From the NCBI GenBank assembly GCA_030549205.1, contig JAUKTV010000013.1, forward strand, positions 868,001 to 932,000: a stretch of 64,000 nt of DNA, in the 5' to 3' direction. A model generated the notes under the pieces. That model saw nothing but the letters and a program-made list of their open reading frames with translations. It was not told the origin of the DNA and made no database searches. Every line of letters starts with the position of its first letter. The first letter of the stretch is position 1. The DNA is from Apiosordaria backusii (Eukaryota; Ascomycota; Sordariomycetes; Sordariales; Lasiosphaeriaceae). Shown here in pieces: positions 34,501 to 45,559 of the stretch. The translations under genes and the position numbers were made by a program.

Positions 34501-36159
34501 CTTTAAAAGAAATACCTTACTAGTAATTTTCTTAGCTTTTAATAAAATCTGTATATAAATAGTATATAGAAAGTTAATGTAAATAAAAGCATTAATAACA
34601 TTATATTATAGTATTTTAAGGTTAAATCTTACTATAATAAAAACTAAGGTTTTAAATAACTTTTTTATTAAAATAGTAGTATAGGTATTTTCTATTATAG
34701 TTTTAGCTTATTAATTGCCTTTTATAATTAACTTAGTCTTAGCTTTTTATAAAAAACTATACTTATTAAGCTTATAAGTAAATACCTATATACTATTAAG
34801 GACTTAATATTTTAAAGCCTTTACTTAGTTAACTATCTTTTAAGACCTTATTTCTTTATAACTTTACAAGTAGTCTTTAATTACTACTTTAAATAGGTTT
34901 TAGTAAAGGTAGTTTTTTAACTACTTATAGTTTTTTAAAAGGTTAGAAAGCTCTTTATAATAGATTTTTACTATAGGCTTTATACTATTTATATAAATTC
35001 CATTAGATTTTTCTAACTTAATAGATTCTTTAAATTTAAAAAGGCTTATAGTTAACTTTTAAATTTTATATTTTATAGGAATTCTACTTTTTCTTACTTT
35101 TCTTTTTATAATAAAGCTGGCTTTTTAAAGACTATACTAATACTTAATAATATAAAGGTCTATAGATTCTAAACCTTTAAGTTTAGTAATATTTTCTATA
35201 AAGTTTATTTTAAAAGTAAAAGCTTTTATTAAAAAGCCTATATAAAGAAAAGTATTTTTAAATATTAAAAAAGTACTTAAAGGTTTTAATAACTTTAACT
35301 AATTAGACCTTTTAGGCTTAATTACTTTTTCTAACCTTATTTTTAAAGTATACTTAAGGTATAACTATTTAAAGAAATTCTCTAATACTAATAAAAGTTC
35401 TATACTATTCTATAAAGTAGGTTATTTATTATTAAATTCCTTTTTAAATAAATTAATAAAGGGATCTTAATAGTAGTTAATATAAAAGTAGTATTTACTT
35501 ACTATTAAGTTACTAATTAGGTCTTTTTTATAGATTTTAATAACTAAAGTAGCTAACTCTATAATTATAAGTCTTATAAGGTCGTTAGTAAAGTCGTCTT
35601 TCTTTTCTATAAGCCTTTTATTCTTCTTAAACTTTACGTCTTTAGCCTTAATAATTTTATTAAATACTAGGTTTTAAATCTTAAAAATCCTAATACTTTT
35701 ATATCCTATTAAATACTTAATAAAGGCTTAAAGTTAGAATTTCCTTATTTTATTTTCTCCTTTATAAACGTTAAAAGATATATAGTAAGCCTTATATCTA
35801 TATACCTTAATATAACCTTTTTAAAGCTTTAATATATTAAACAGTATTAAACTATTCCTTTATTGTTTAATAAAGTAAAAGATTTATATAAAAGTCTGCT
35901 ATTTAAAGTAGGCCTTAAGTATTTAGTTATAAAGATATACCGCTACTTTTATAATTTCTCTTTATAGGAATTTAAGTAACTTAGTTAATGCTTTTATTAT
36001 AGTAGTTTTCTTTTTAATATTACCTTTTAAATACTTAACTCTATTGTTTTAGTCTTAATAGTTTAAAATAAAGGGCTTATAAATAATTCTTAAGTCTTTT
36101 AATATATCCTTTATTTTTATTAACATTACTATTTTATTATCACTTTATAAAGTTTATAT

Positions 36160-36480
36160 TAATATAGTATATTAGTAAAATAAATAGTAAAATAACTTTA
36201 TTACTATATTAATAATTCCCCTACTTTTATAGTCTTTAAAGTAATAAAGGAAAGTTATTTTACTATAATAGTTAATAAAGAAAATAAGGTATTTAAAACC
36301 TTATAAGTTCTTTTTATATTTAAAAAGGTCTACTATCTATACTTTACTTAAATAGTAAAGGTTTAGCCTTAATTAAGTACTTTATATATTTTTAATTTTA
36401 ACCTATATATAAGCTTTATAGTCTTTAATAGTAAAATAATTATAAATACTTAAAAATTATTATTTTACTTCTTTTTCTTT
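36160..36480 (-). pseudogene. Integrase core remnant of copia element
   Basis: The minus-strand translation of 36241-36300 gives GFKYLIFFINYYSKITFLYY. This follows the pattern around the first catalytic position of Ty1/copia integrase (a hydrophobic strand, then a D-D/N-Y-S-R/K block), with Asp-to-Asn-type changes. Stops interrupt it on both sides. It lies upstream of the RT remnant in the sense direction, as expected for copia. Confidence 0.6.
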
Positions 36481-38816
36481 AAAGCCTTACTTTAATTTAA
36501 TCAGTTAGTAAAGTTTAAACTTAGTCTTAAAACTTAACTAGCTAGTTAAGTTTTAAAATTAGGTTTTTTCTATTTCTTTTTGAAGGTCTTTTTTTTCTTT
36601 ACCCTTTAAAGATTTATAAATACTATCTTTCTTTACAGTTAAAAAGCTTTTAAAAATTCTACTTAAAATTTATAACTTTATACCTTTAGTATTTTTAGTA
36701 AATTTTATTACTATTTATTAATTAATATAGTTAAACTAAAGATACTAAATTGTTAATAAGGTAATAAAAGCTAGCCTTTTTTTTTAAATATAAAAGGTAT
36801 TGCAGTAAGTAAGTAACTTTAAAGACCTTATAGTTAAATCGATATATTTAATAACTATTTAATTATAAGTTTTTTAAAGTAAGGTAATTACTTTATTTAA
36901 AAAACTCTATAAACAATTCTCCGGTATTTTATTATCTTACTAAATTCTAAAACCTCTTAATATTCTAAATAATATTAAATTAATAGTAAAGTCCTTATAA
37001 TAAGTTATATTGTAAAGCTATAAAGTCCTTAATCTCTATAAAGTTTATATATAAATATCGACTTCTTTATAATTAATAATAAAAACTATTAAGCTTTTTA
37101 CTGTAATATAGTCCTTTAAAGCTATAAATTAAAAGTAGTTAAAGTAGCTAATTTCGTTAAAGATATAAAAAGTAATATTAAAATTAAAAATCGTTAAATA
37201 GTAAAGTAAGTATTTTAATATAAAAAAGTAAGACTTTAATATCGGTAATTTTAAAATCTTTAAAAAAACCTTACCTTTTAATTATAAAAAGACAGTATTT
37301 ACTATTATATACTTAATAAATTAACGTTTATAATATACTATAATAAAAGACTAAACTTCTTATTCTTTAAGTCAATTTCTCTATAGTTTCTCTTTATTAT
37401 TATTTCTTTCTTTTCTTTTTATTCGATTAACTTCTTTACTTAACTTTCTATTAATACTAAAGACTGCTTAAATAAAAGCTTTAACTAAAGAATTAAAGTA
37501 AAATCGTAACTTTTTAAAGACCTTTTTTAATAAAATATAATAATAATTATTAATTTTATACCTATTTTTATAGTAAATACTATAAATTAAGGTTTTTTTT
37601 TTAAAAAAGTCCGAAGTTTAAATTAAAGTCCTACCTTTTCTATTTAATTAAATTATCCTAAAGACTATAGTTCCTTTAGCCTTAATTATCTTAGCTTTAA
37701 TTACTATAGCCCTTTTTTATATTATCTTTTTTTACTATATCGCTATAAAAGGTTAGAAAAGTACCTATAGCCTTTAGCTTCTTAATTTCCTTATAAGTAT
37801 AAAATATTTTATCCTTAATATCTTTAGCGATTTCCTTAAAAGTTAGTTTACTAAATAGTATATAGTATTTTTAATTTATTTTAAAATTAAAAGCCTATAA
37901 AGAAAGTAGAGGATTTCCGCTTACTATTTAAAAGAGGCCTATTAATTAAGTAATATGATTAAAGGTATTAAAGGTATAAAATTCTTTAACTATATAAAAG
38001 ACTTTCTTTTAAATAGTTGCCTATTCTTTTATCTTTTTAAGGTTATTAGTATATTTAAAGGATTTAATATACTCCTTAAACTTTTCTTAATAACAAAGGC
38101 AATATTTATCTTTATTAAAAATTATAACTTTTTTAAAGATATTAAAGTCGTTAATAAAGCTATAGTTTCCTTTATAGTAAGTATTTTAAAGGCTTATTTT
38201 AATATAATTAATAACCTATTTACTAAGTTTTTAAAAGATATCTTAAACCTTATTGTAATCTTTTATTATTCTTATAAGGTAGTTTAAGTTAAATTTATAT
38301 TCTTCCTTTCCTTTAATAGTAAAGTCACTTATTATATATATAGATTTTAAAACCTCCTTTAATAAGTCCAGGACTTCTTTCTTACTTCTACTTCTAGCTT
38401 TAATAACTAATATAGTTATTTAAATATAAATAATATAATTAAAGTACTTTTAAAGCCTCTATTTATATTACTTATAGACTTTAAATTTATATTTATAGTA
38501 TATAATAGTTATATATATTTTAGTATATTTTATATCGTAAATGCTTAGAATAGCTGGCTTTTTAAGTATAAAAATACAGTTCTTCGGATCGATATATACT
38601 TAATTGTCTTATATATAGTACTTTAAGGCAGTTTTAAACGCCTACTAGTTACTAGGTCCGTTAAGGAAAACCGTATTTTACTTTTTAATAGCCGTAAGAA
38701 GAGCAGTTAAATCGAACGCTATAGTAATAGGTTTTTTATAATAATTTTATTAGTAAGTAGGTCTTTTATAAATAGCTTTAAAAATAGGCCTTAGAATTAA
38801 TACTTTAACTGTAAAT

Positions 38817-38969
38817 TATAGAACAATATTGTAGGCCAAAATTCTCTCAATTCTGGTATTGTACGTAGGAGGAAGCCTAGGTAGGTGCGGACTTCCAAAC
38901 CGTATAGCTCAGGTCCCACTGCCAAGGTCTTAATTTCCCTAGCAGTGGGCCTCCTATACTAATCTGACA
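38817..38969 (-). repeat. Right LTR (5' LTR of the element)
   Basis: 153 bp, from TATAGAACAATATTG to CTAATCTGACA. It is less mutated than the left copy; six of the 23 differences carry A or T here, including two that destroy the terminal TGTG. Confidence 0.9.
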
Positions 38970-40078
38970 CTTCCATGGTGGGCGAGGCAAACAGAAGCTT
39001 TTCACTGGCCCACGGTGGAATAAATCTTTGAGCAGCGCCTACTGTGGTAGCTTGGTAATAACTAAGAGCATGTGAGCAGAAGTTGTCGTCCTGTGAAAGG
39101 ATTAACTAAGGTAATGAGTGTTCAGAGGTGGTGGGACTCTATTCTCTTTCCTATATATGCGGTTATACCTCTCCCGAGACTCCTTTCAACGCATTCGACA
39201 GCAATAGACTACCTGGATTGGTATTGACTATAGACAATGGAAGGTAGCAGGAGTCGATGACAGCCAGTCATTCAAAGAAACTCATGCCACACAGTCATCG
39301 CCATAGAACAGGAGGACTGAGACCTGGTTGTACCATCTCTGTGCCAAAAACCAGGAACGTTGCACAGCTTACGACTTGAGGGACACAAATCAGTTTGGAC
39401 CGTTCTTGACAACGGGACCTTGCACCTTTAGGTAACACTGACTTGGTGTTTGACGACTCGGACATGACCTCTCTGTCTGTCTCCGGGAGCTTCAGGTAAG
39501 ATCTGGAGCATTCCATTATCTACAATGATATTTCTGAGCATAATAATTCCGAAAACAATCTGGTTTATGCAAAGGACATTGTGAATACCGATCAATATAA
39601 TCTGAAGGTAGGTAGGCAGCAGAGAGTCATTGTAACGTTTCAAAATCGCCTGTCTTTCCGTTCCTTCCCGTCTGGTGTCGGCAGCCGGCCCTTTTCAGTG
39701 TGAGAAGCTCCTCCCTCGAGGACTTTCAACCCCTCATGTTCCAATCTGTGTAACTTGATCCACCCGATTGAAGCACCGGAGGGAGCCTTGATGGCCACAA
39801 TCGCCCCCCACCAACTCGTTCATTGACTCGAAATCCCCCAGGTCAGCCTAGCACAAGCCTCCGGTTCCTTGATTCTGGAAGACAAGCCGGATCGATACCT
39901 GCGTTCTACAGAAACACAGGACAATTTCCGTCGAGTATACAGCACAATACTACAGCTTGCTTTCCTACTTCTTTCCGATGTTTCCTCGATTTTCTCGTTC
40001 TTTTCTCCTATTCATTCTTTTCATTAATAGTGCGCCTTCTACCGCTCTCTCTCATCCTGCCAGAAAGACAACACAATC
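38970..40078. other. Intergenic: retroelement flank and protease promoter
   Basis: 1.1 kb of normal composition that resumes abruptly after the LTR. It holds the promoter and leader of the aspartic protease; the last 100 bp are C/T-rich. No gene or RNA supported. Confidence 0.55.
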
Positions 40079-41576
40079 ATGGTGATCTTTCTGCTGTGGT
40101 GGGCTTCTGCCTGCTGCATTTTCACCCTTGTAGATGCCCGAGCGACCAGCCACCTTTACAGGGAGCTCCTCAACAACGCTCCTCCCGGCATCACATACAC
40201 CTTTCCAAGGGGCTCCAATGCCCTGATGTCTGTCAAGACCACCACCACCACCTCATCAAAGCCCTACATTCAGAAGCTTCAGCCCATTCACAGTGCTGCC
40301 AGGACCAACAAAAGATCAGTGGCAGCCATTCTAGGCACCCATCAACGCAGCGTTGGAGGAACTGGCTACACAAACGTGTCAACAACAAATGCCTATGGAA
40401 CGCAGTATGCCACCGACTCTTTTTGGGATGGTAGCAAAGTCAAGCTCCTCCTTGATACAGGCAGCTCCGATACCTGGGCTGTCGCCAAGAGCTTTCAGTG
40501 CATTAACTACGCGGGCGGATACATCCCTCAAGAGTCTTGCAGTTTCGGGCCTTATTCTGTCGAGAAATTTCAGTACGGCCGGACCGAGCCTGCCTCGCAC
40601 ATGTATATCCAGTACGGTGATGGCGAGACGGTTTCGGGTCCCATGGGTTTCTCGGATATCACCGTCGGCAACCTTACCGTCAGCAGGCAGCAGGTTTGTT
40701 TGGCGAATAGCACATACTGGCTTGGCAACAATGTTACCAGTGGGCTATTGGGGATGGCTTTCCCTGCTTTGACTAATGCCTTCCTCGGTGATGGTACAGA
40801 TCACGAGCTGGGAAGTGCTATCCAGTACTCTCCTTTTTTTACCTCCTTGGTAGACCAGGGCAAAATCGACCCCATCTTCAGTCTTGCCATTGACCGCAAC
40901 TCGTCGACTGGCATGCTGGCTCTGGGTGGTATCGCGCCCGCCACTGGACTGGATGAAACCAGGGAGGTATCAATGGACATGATCATTGTGAGTTCTCTCC
41001 CTCCTCCTTGAAGCATACAATACCTGAGTCTGACCGTGGGCTGTAGACAAACCTCATCGGAATCCCGGCTACATCATACGCGTATTCTTTCTACACGGTC
41101 ATTCCCGACGGCTGGTACTATGACCATAGTACCAGCACCAAGAAGATTCCCTATATCGTTGACAGTGGGACCACGCTTTGTTATCTTCCTCCCAGTAAGC
41201 CTTTGCATATCAACAAATTCTGTTGTGTCTGTATCTAACCATTGAATCCCATGTTCATTCAGACCTCGCCGAAGCCATCAATGCTGCCTACTCACCGCCG
41301 GGGGTCTACATGTGGATGTACGGCGCCTATTTCACTGACTGCAACGCCCTCTCGCCGCTGGTCGCCGTTATTCTCAACGGCGTCAAGTTTTGGATCAATC
41401 CTCAGGACATGATCTACAGGAATATGGTTGACCCCATATCCGGCTTGTGCATGACAGGTATCGCCAGCGGCGGTGCCGGGCCGTATATCCTGGGTGACGT
41501 GTTTATGCAGAACGCTCTGTCCATCTTTGATATTGGGCAGGCCAAGATGAGGTTCATCCCGAGGGATAAGTACTGA
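40079..41576 (+). CDS. Secreted pepsin-like aspartic protease (family A1)
   Basis: Exons 40079-40987, 41047-41194 and 41263-41576 give 456 residues. An N-terminal hydrophobic signal (MVIFLLWWASACCIFTLVDA) is followed by a propeptide with a dibasic KR at about 78-79. The two catalytic motifs are DTGSS at 126-130 and DSGTT at 342-346, the normal pair of the A1 fold. The flap-like YGDGE lies before the middle, and ILGDVFMQNALSIFD near the C-terminus is the usual closing strand. Several NxT/NxS sites suggest glycosylation. No C-terminal GPI signal is obvious; the protein ends RFIPRDKY. It should be secreted or vacuolar and cleave peptides at acid pH. Introns are 59 and 68 nt. Confidence 0.92.
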
Positions 41577-42186
41577 GACGGTGTTGTAATTTCACTGCGA
41601 GAGGACAAGCTTATGTCAGAAGATCTCGGGACATGATGAGACTTGATGTATAGTATTTTTGTTGACAGTTGTGGACCGGCACGCCGTGGACAAGAGAAAC
41701 GGGACTTTGAGTATCCTGAGCGCGTGTCTCTAGATACGATAACGAAGCAGATACTCCAGTATTAGGCCTATCTGGCACTTAAGGAGCCTTACCTAAACTC
41801 TCTCGAGGCCTGTCAACTACCGTTTTAGGTCTGCCGACTGTCTTTCAGTAGATGGCAATGATTATTCGATAGCCCTTGACTCAAGAACGTCTTTCACCAG
41901 TCATAATGAGCCATCAAGCAAGGACGATCTCTGGAAGCCTCACACCACCTGGGATATGAGAACTGTCAAGTCATCAGTATTGCCATGAGGCCGTACTTGA
42001 TAACCCGTAACTGTGCTAGCAGTGCCAGGGACGTTCGTGTTTACAAACAAACTCATCCATCGCCGCGTGTTTACCTTGTTAATTTTGTCCATAAGTATTT
42101 GGCAATTTGCCTTGACTCGGATACTTTGTTTATTTACTTTGCCACATGCATCCAGAAACGCACGACTTCCACCCAAGAATCTAACA
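41577..42186. other. Intergenic region
   Basis: 610 bp between co-directional genes. Nothing beyond 3' flank and promoter was seen. Confidence 0.55.
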
Positions 42187-43062
42187 ATGTCACAGTCTTT
42201 CCCCCCGCCGAAACCTCGCCCAGAAGACCCCGTCTTTCGTGCAGAAGGATTCAAGCTGTACTATCCTGGAAAAACCAACATCCACTGGCAATTCCGGTTT
42301 TGCCCGGATGTGGGCAGCGATCCTAGACAGTACTACTCAAGGCTCGAGGAGCATGAGTTGGCGGACATGCTACGGCATGCAGATCCCAGGCTTCGTAACG
42401 AAGCGCTTGTCACGGCACAGTTGCGATGGTATGCCGTTCCACACGCGGAAGCACCCATCGGGGAGCACAGGGAGGCTGCGCTAAGGGAGATCCTGAGAAA
42501 TGCGGTAGGGTCTGGACAGGTACATACTTTTCATTCCCAATATTTTGACTGCCTATTACATCGTTTTGATTTCATGAGTGGAAAGAAAACTAGAAACTGA
42601 TGGGCAAACATGGCACAGTGCAGAAGACTCCCACAGTCAATCATCAACCTGGAGACCAGGCTGAGAAACACACACGTAGTCGAAGTTACAGCTTGGAAGA
42701 AGGAACTCACTGCTTGGGAGGAGCAGAACCGAGGAGCCAACGACCCCCAGTGGGGGGGGTTGGCAAGAACGCCTTCGGAACAGGCCTGGCTCGATTTCGA
42801 CCGATTCATCAAATACTACTTTCTCAACGACGAGGGGACGTTGCCTGACTACTCGAAGACAACCCAGCCAATTCCCTTGGAGCGCCCCTGGTTTGGGGAT
42901 TCAGAAAAGCTCAACCTTGCCCTTCGGAGGTGGCCCCATGTACCCCTTATGGTTTGGTGGCGCGGGATGGTTGAGGACGACAAGGTGTTGGTCATTGGGT
43001 GGAGCAGAAGCTTCATGGATGAAATGAGTGATGCTGTAAATAAAGCACGGGCTACAGGTTGA
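42187..43062 (+). CDS. Hypothetical protein, 258 residues
   Basis: Two exons, 42187-42519 and 42619-43062, joined in phase zero across a 99-nt intron that contains stops. The protein is hydrophilic and alpha-helical in character, with many Trp and Arg, no signal peptide and no membrane segment. Notable stretches are HADPRLRNEALVTAQLRWYA, TRLRNTHVVEVTAWKKELTA and MVWWRGMVEDDKVLVIGWSR. I do not recognise a family. The second ATG in this area (42610) lies inside the proposed intron. Both halves have GC-rich third positions, so a real gene is likely, but the intron's 3' border is my choice between nearby AG sites. Confidence 0.65.
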
Positions 43063-43280
43063 CACACGGCCGATCTCCGCCAACAATTCATCACATTAGG
43101 GTTTAGTCGATCTTTTAGTCAGAAAATACTTGAGGTACTTGAGTAACTCCCGTTACCGACTGGATTCTGGTCTAGCCATGAGGCCCTCGCCAGTTAGTGA
43201 ACCCATTTGATGCCACTCGTACACAGAAGTAGACGAAACAAGAAAGCAGCATACGCCTTTTGATTCACGGCCAAATAGAT

Positions 43281-43430
43281 TGAGGTGCGTGAGTTTCATT
43301 TGACCCCTCCTACCTCATACTCGGTGCTTCTAAACGAGGTGTGGCAGGTGGCTACGCCGCAAAGCTCACATTGTAGCTGAACTCTGTAACCGAAGGGGGG
43401 GGTCAAATTCCTAACCTGACATACGCCTCA
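43281..43430. mobile_element. Candidate miniature inverted-repeat element
   Basis: About 150 bp whose ends are imperfect inverted repeats: the left end TGAGGTGCGTG and the complement of the right end TGAGGCGTATG, and further inside ATTTGACCCC on the left against the same bases in the complement of the right. Differences in the outer part are transitions. No clear target duplication was found and there is no coding capacity. Confidence 0.4.
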
Positions 43431-43615
43431 CTAGCAGGTCACAGCTCAATCGGCAACTTGGGGTGGCAGTCGTTGCATATCTGGCTGGGTGTGACGGTCT
43501 GGTATCATTCCGAAGATCTTGGAAGAGAACCTCGCCGCAGCCATGGAAGCAGTCTGAACAGGGCACTGCAATGAGGAGATCTGAGTTTACTACATGTAGG
43601 TTCCATGGTAAGAAG

Positions 43616-43622
43616 TATAAAA
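43616..43622 (+). promoter_or_regulatory. TATA box (TATAAAA)
   Basis: A consensus TATAAAA about 40 bp before a leader intron and 107 bp before the ATG at 43729. Position fits the promoter of the small gene that follows. Confidence 0.55.
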
Positions 43623-43662
43623 CCAGCCATTGTTCAATCTCTTTGTCGCAACCGGCCTGATT

Positions 43663-43719
43663 GTAAGTGACTCAGGACATCGGCCTACTTCATTGTTGAT
43701 CTAACTGTAAAATCTTTAG
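43663..43719 (+). other. Probable 5' leader intron
   Basis: GTAAGTG donor, CTAAC branch site and TTTAG acceptor define a 57-nt intron that ends nine bases before the ATG. The sequence upstream of the donor has no in-frame ATG, so it is read as untranslated. Confidence 0.6.
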
Positions 43720-43728
43720 ACAGCCAAA

Positions 43729-44100
43729 ATGGACGACCAAGCCCGCGATGCAAAGAAACGGGGTGTAGACGACTGCCGCTATGCCGGCGTCAAGGTCGAC
43801 ATCGTTGACAAAACTGGAAAAAAGGTTGGAAAGGGGGAGATTCGCGTGGACTACGATCCAACCAAAGGACCCCATATCAATGTCGTCAAAGGCAGCGAGA
43901 GATTTGCCTTTATTGCCTCTTCTATCCCAGGGACAGACAGGGAGCAGCAGATCATTCAGCAGAAGACTGCTTTGACCAGAGACGTGGCGAACAACATGAA
44001 CGACAAGAAGGTTATTGACCTGAAGAAGGCCACAGCCAAGTTCTTGAACAAGGACTTTTGGGACTTGAGAAAGGTTTCGCAGACTGGCCAGCCTCTTTGA
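43729..44100 (+). CDS. Small soluble protein with YDPTKGPHINV motif
   Basis: One coding exon, 123 residues, preceded by a TATA box and a leader intron. There is no signal peptide. The first 75 residues look like a beta-rich unit: GVKVDIVDKTGKKVGKGEIR, then VDYDPTKGPHINVVKGSERF and AFIASSIPG; the rest is helical and basic. A strand pair followed by KGPHINV-like residues is a pattern I associate with small domains at the ends of bacterial polymorphic secreted proteins, but I cannot confirm that relation and assign no activity. The complete leader structure indicates an expressed gene. It is co-directional with the hypothetical gene before it and convergent with the GFA gene after it. Confidence 0.65.
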   Translation: MDDQARDAKKRGVDDCRYAGVKVDIVDKTGKKVGKGEIRVDYDPTKGPHINVVKGSERFAFIASSIPGTDREQQIIQQKTALTRDVANNMNDKKVIDLKKATAKFLNKDFWDLRKVSQTGQPL

Positions 44101-44266
44101 TGGCTTATCTGACTACCTTAGCTACCGTCATATCTGCTTTACTAGTACACAATAGACCGTTTTTTGTTTTCTTCTTTTACAACCACAACCACCCCCTTAC
44201 TTTTTTCAGCATTCAAGTCTCCCCTCTCCCCCTATCCCCTTCTCATTCAAGCCGTCTGACACCAAC

Positions 44267-44836
44267 TCAAGCAGGCAACTTCCCATTCTTCTTCCCCGTC
44301 CAAGTAGCAATCGCATCCATCAACCCCGGACTCAACGCATCATATGTCTCCAGCCCCAGCTCCCTAAACCTCTCTCTAACCCCCCCAATCTGCGCCGGAT
44401 CAAACCCCTGCTCAATAACACTGCTCACAAAAGCCGCAAACTGCGGCTCCTGCCACCCCTTCTCGTCACTCAACTCCGCGTGGACAAAGTCTAGCCCGTG
44501 GAAAGGGTGCTCCTTTTCGATTCTGCCGTACAAGTGAGTCCCGCACTCTTTGCAGGCGTACCGCTGGATGACGGCCGACTCGTCGGCAATGGCGAGTTTG
44601 TCGGCATTAGCGGTGACGGAGAGGTTGGCCTTGGGGACGACGCCGACGATGGAGAAGAGCGCGCCGGCGGGCTTCCAGCATTTGGAGCAGCCGCAGGCGT
44701 GGTTGTGGAGGACGTTGGACGTGAGGGTCACCTCGACGGGGGAGGATTTGCAGAGGCACTTGAGGGCCCCGCCCGGGAAGGAGGGAGAGCCGGGCGTGAT
44801 GCCATTGTCGAGGAGGGGGTGGAGGGAGGGTGCCAT
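44267..44836 (-). CDS. GFA/CENP-V-fold zinc protein (glutathione-dependent formaldehyde-activating-like)
   Basis: A single exon of 189 residues. Seven cysteines follow the GFA arrangement: C27xC29 (CLC), C48xC50xxC53 (CGCSKC) and C95xxC98 (CKEC). They build the structural and catalytic zinc sites of the Mss4-like fold. The founding member was reported to speed the reaction of formaldehyde with glutathione; most fungal members are uncharacterised. The C-terminal part, GFDPAQIGGVRERFRELGLETYDALSPGLMDAI, is typical of the longer fungal subgroup. There is no targeting signal, so it is probably cytosolic. It ends 166 bp from the convergent small gene. Confidence 0.88.
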   Translation of the reverse strand: MAPSLHPLLDNGITPGSPSFPGGALKCLCKSSPVEVTLTSNVLHNHACGCSKCWKPAGALFSIVGVVPKANLSVTANADKLAIADESAVIQRYACKECGTHLYGRIEKEHPFHGLDFVHAELSDEKGWQEPQFAAFVSSVIEQGFDPAQIGGVRERFRELGLETYDALSPGLMDAIATWTGKKNGKLPA

Positions 44837-45559
44837 TGTTGTTGTGTGGTGTTGAGATCGTTTCGGGCTGTGTTGATGTTGATCTAGGTGCTACTGTTAG
44901 ACAGGTGATGAAATGCCGGGTGATGCTTTTCAGTTCACAACAATGGGCAACAAGACAGTATATAAATACAGCATCGTCTCACACAGTCAGTCAAAAGGCG
45001 GCCATTGTTCAACTACCGAAACACCGAATATTCCATCAGGATCGAATTATCCGGAAGGGCGCGACGCTCACGCAACCTCCTTATCCCCCTTACGCATGTG
45101 TTGAGGTTGTGTCGGCTCCCGTGTCTGCTTGCTTATCTCTCGCCTTTTTACCCCAACAGCTTGGAATTGGATCCCCGAAGACCCCTTTTTTACTGTCCCG
45201 CTCGTGCGTAACCTTCGATTCTCTTGCCGTGTACGGTATTATAATTGCAACACCCTCCTCCCCGGCAAAACTCGAGCGGTGACCAAAGATCACGCAATTC
45301 GCTAGAGCCTAGACAAATACCGAGATCACCGAAACTTTCCCTCTCTACTGAAACTCCACTGGTGTTGTCTTGGCAATCTTTAACACCCGACTCGACCGTG
45401 AGCAATTGGCAAATAGGGACCGTAATGTATTTGACATAAATCAAAAAGATGTGCTCAATTGGTATGTAGTAATCCCTTCTTTTGACACCCAACTCCATGA
45501 ACATAAACACAAGATGATGCAACAACACAGATCTCAACTCTCCCACTGACTGACTCACA
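44837..45559. other. Intergenic region
   Basis: 723 bp between the GFA promoter and the HAS1 3' end. No gene or RNA supported. Confidence 0.55.

Larger units (their letters stand above)
32956..38969 (-). mobile_element. RIP-degraded Ty1/copia LTR retrotransposon
   Basis: A 6014-bp element bounded by 153-bp direct repeats that start TG (TA in the mutated right copy) and end CA. The interior is extremely AT-rich, dominated by TA dinucleotides, and contains stops in all frames. On the minus strand, reverse-transcriptase and integrase remnants can still be read: the RT catalytic block (34354-34365) and, upstream in the sense direction, an integrase core-like region at about 36190-36480. Integrase before reverse transcriptase is the Ty1/copia order. 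The element therefore reads leftwards, with the right LTR as its 5' LTR. No intact frame remains. Only C-to-T and G-to-A type differences separate the LTRs, the mark of repeat-induced point mutation. Confidence 0.9.
43063..43728. other. Intergenic region with candidate MITE and promoter
   Basis: 666 bp that contain a possible miniature inverted-repeat element (43281-43430), a TATA box and a leader intron for the next gene. Confidence 0.55.

Noticed and set aside
37955..38287. 110-codon plus-strand frame
   Set aside because: Lies inside the RIP-mutated element, composed of Ile/Lys/Phe/Asn from AT-rich DNA, and on the wrong strand for the element.
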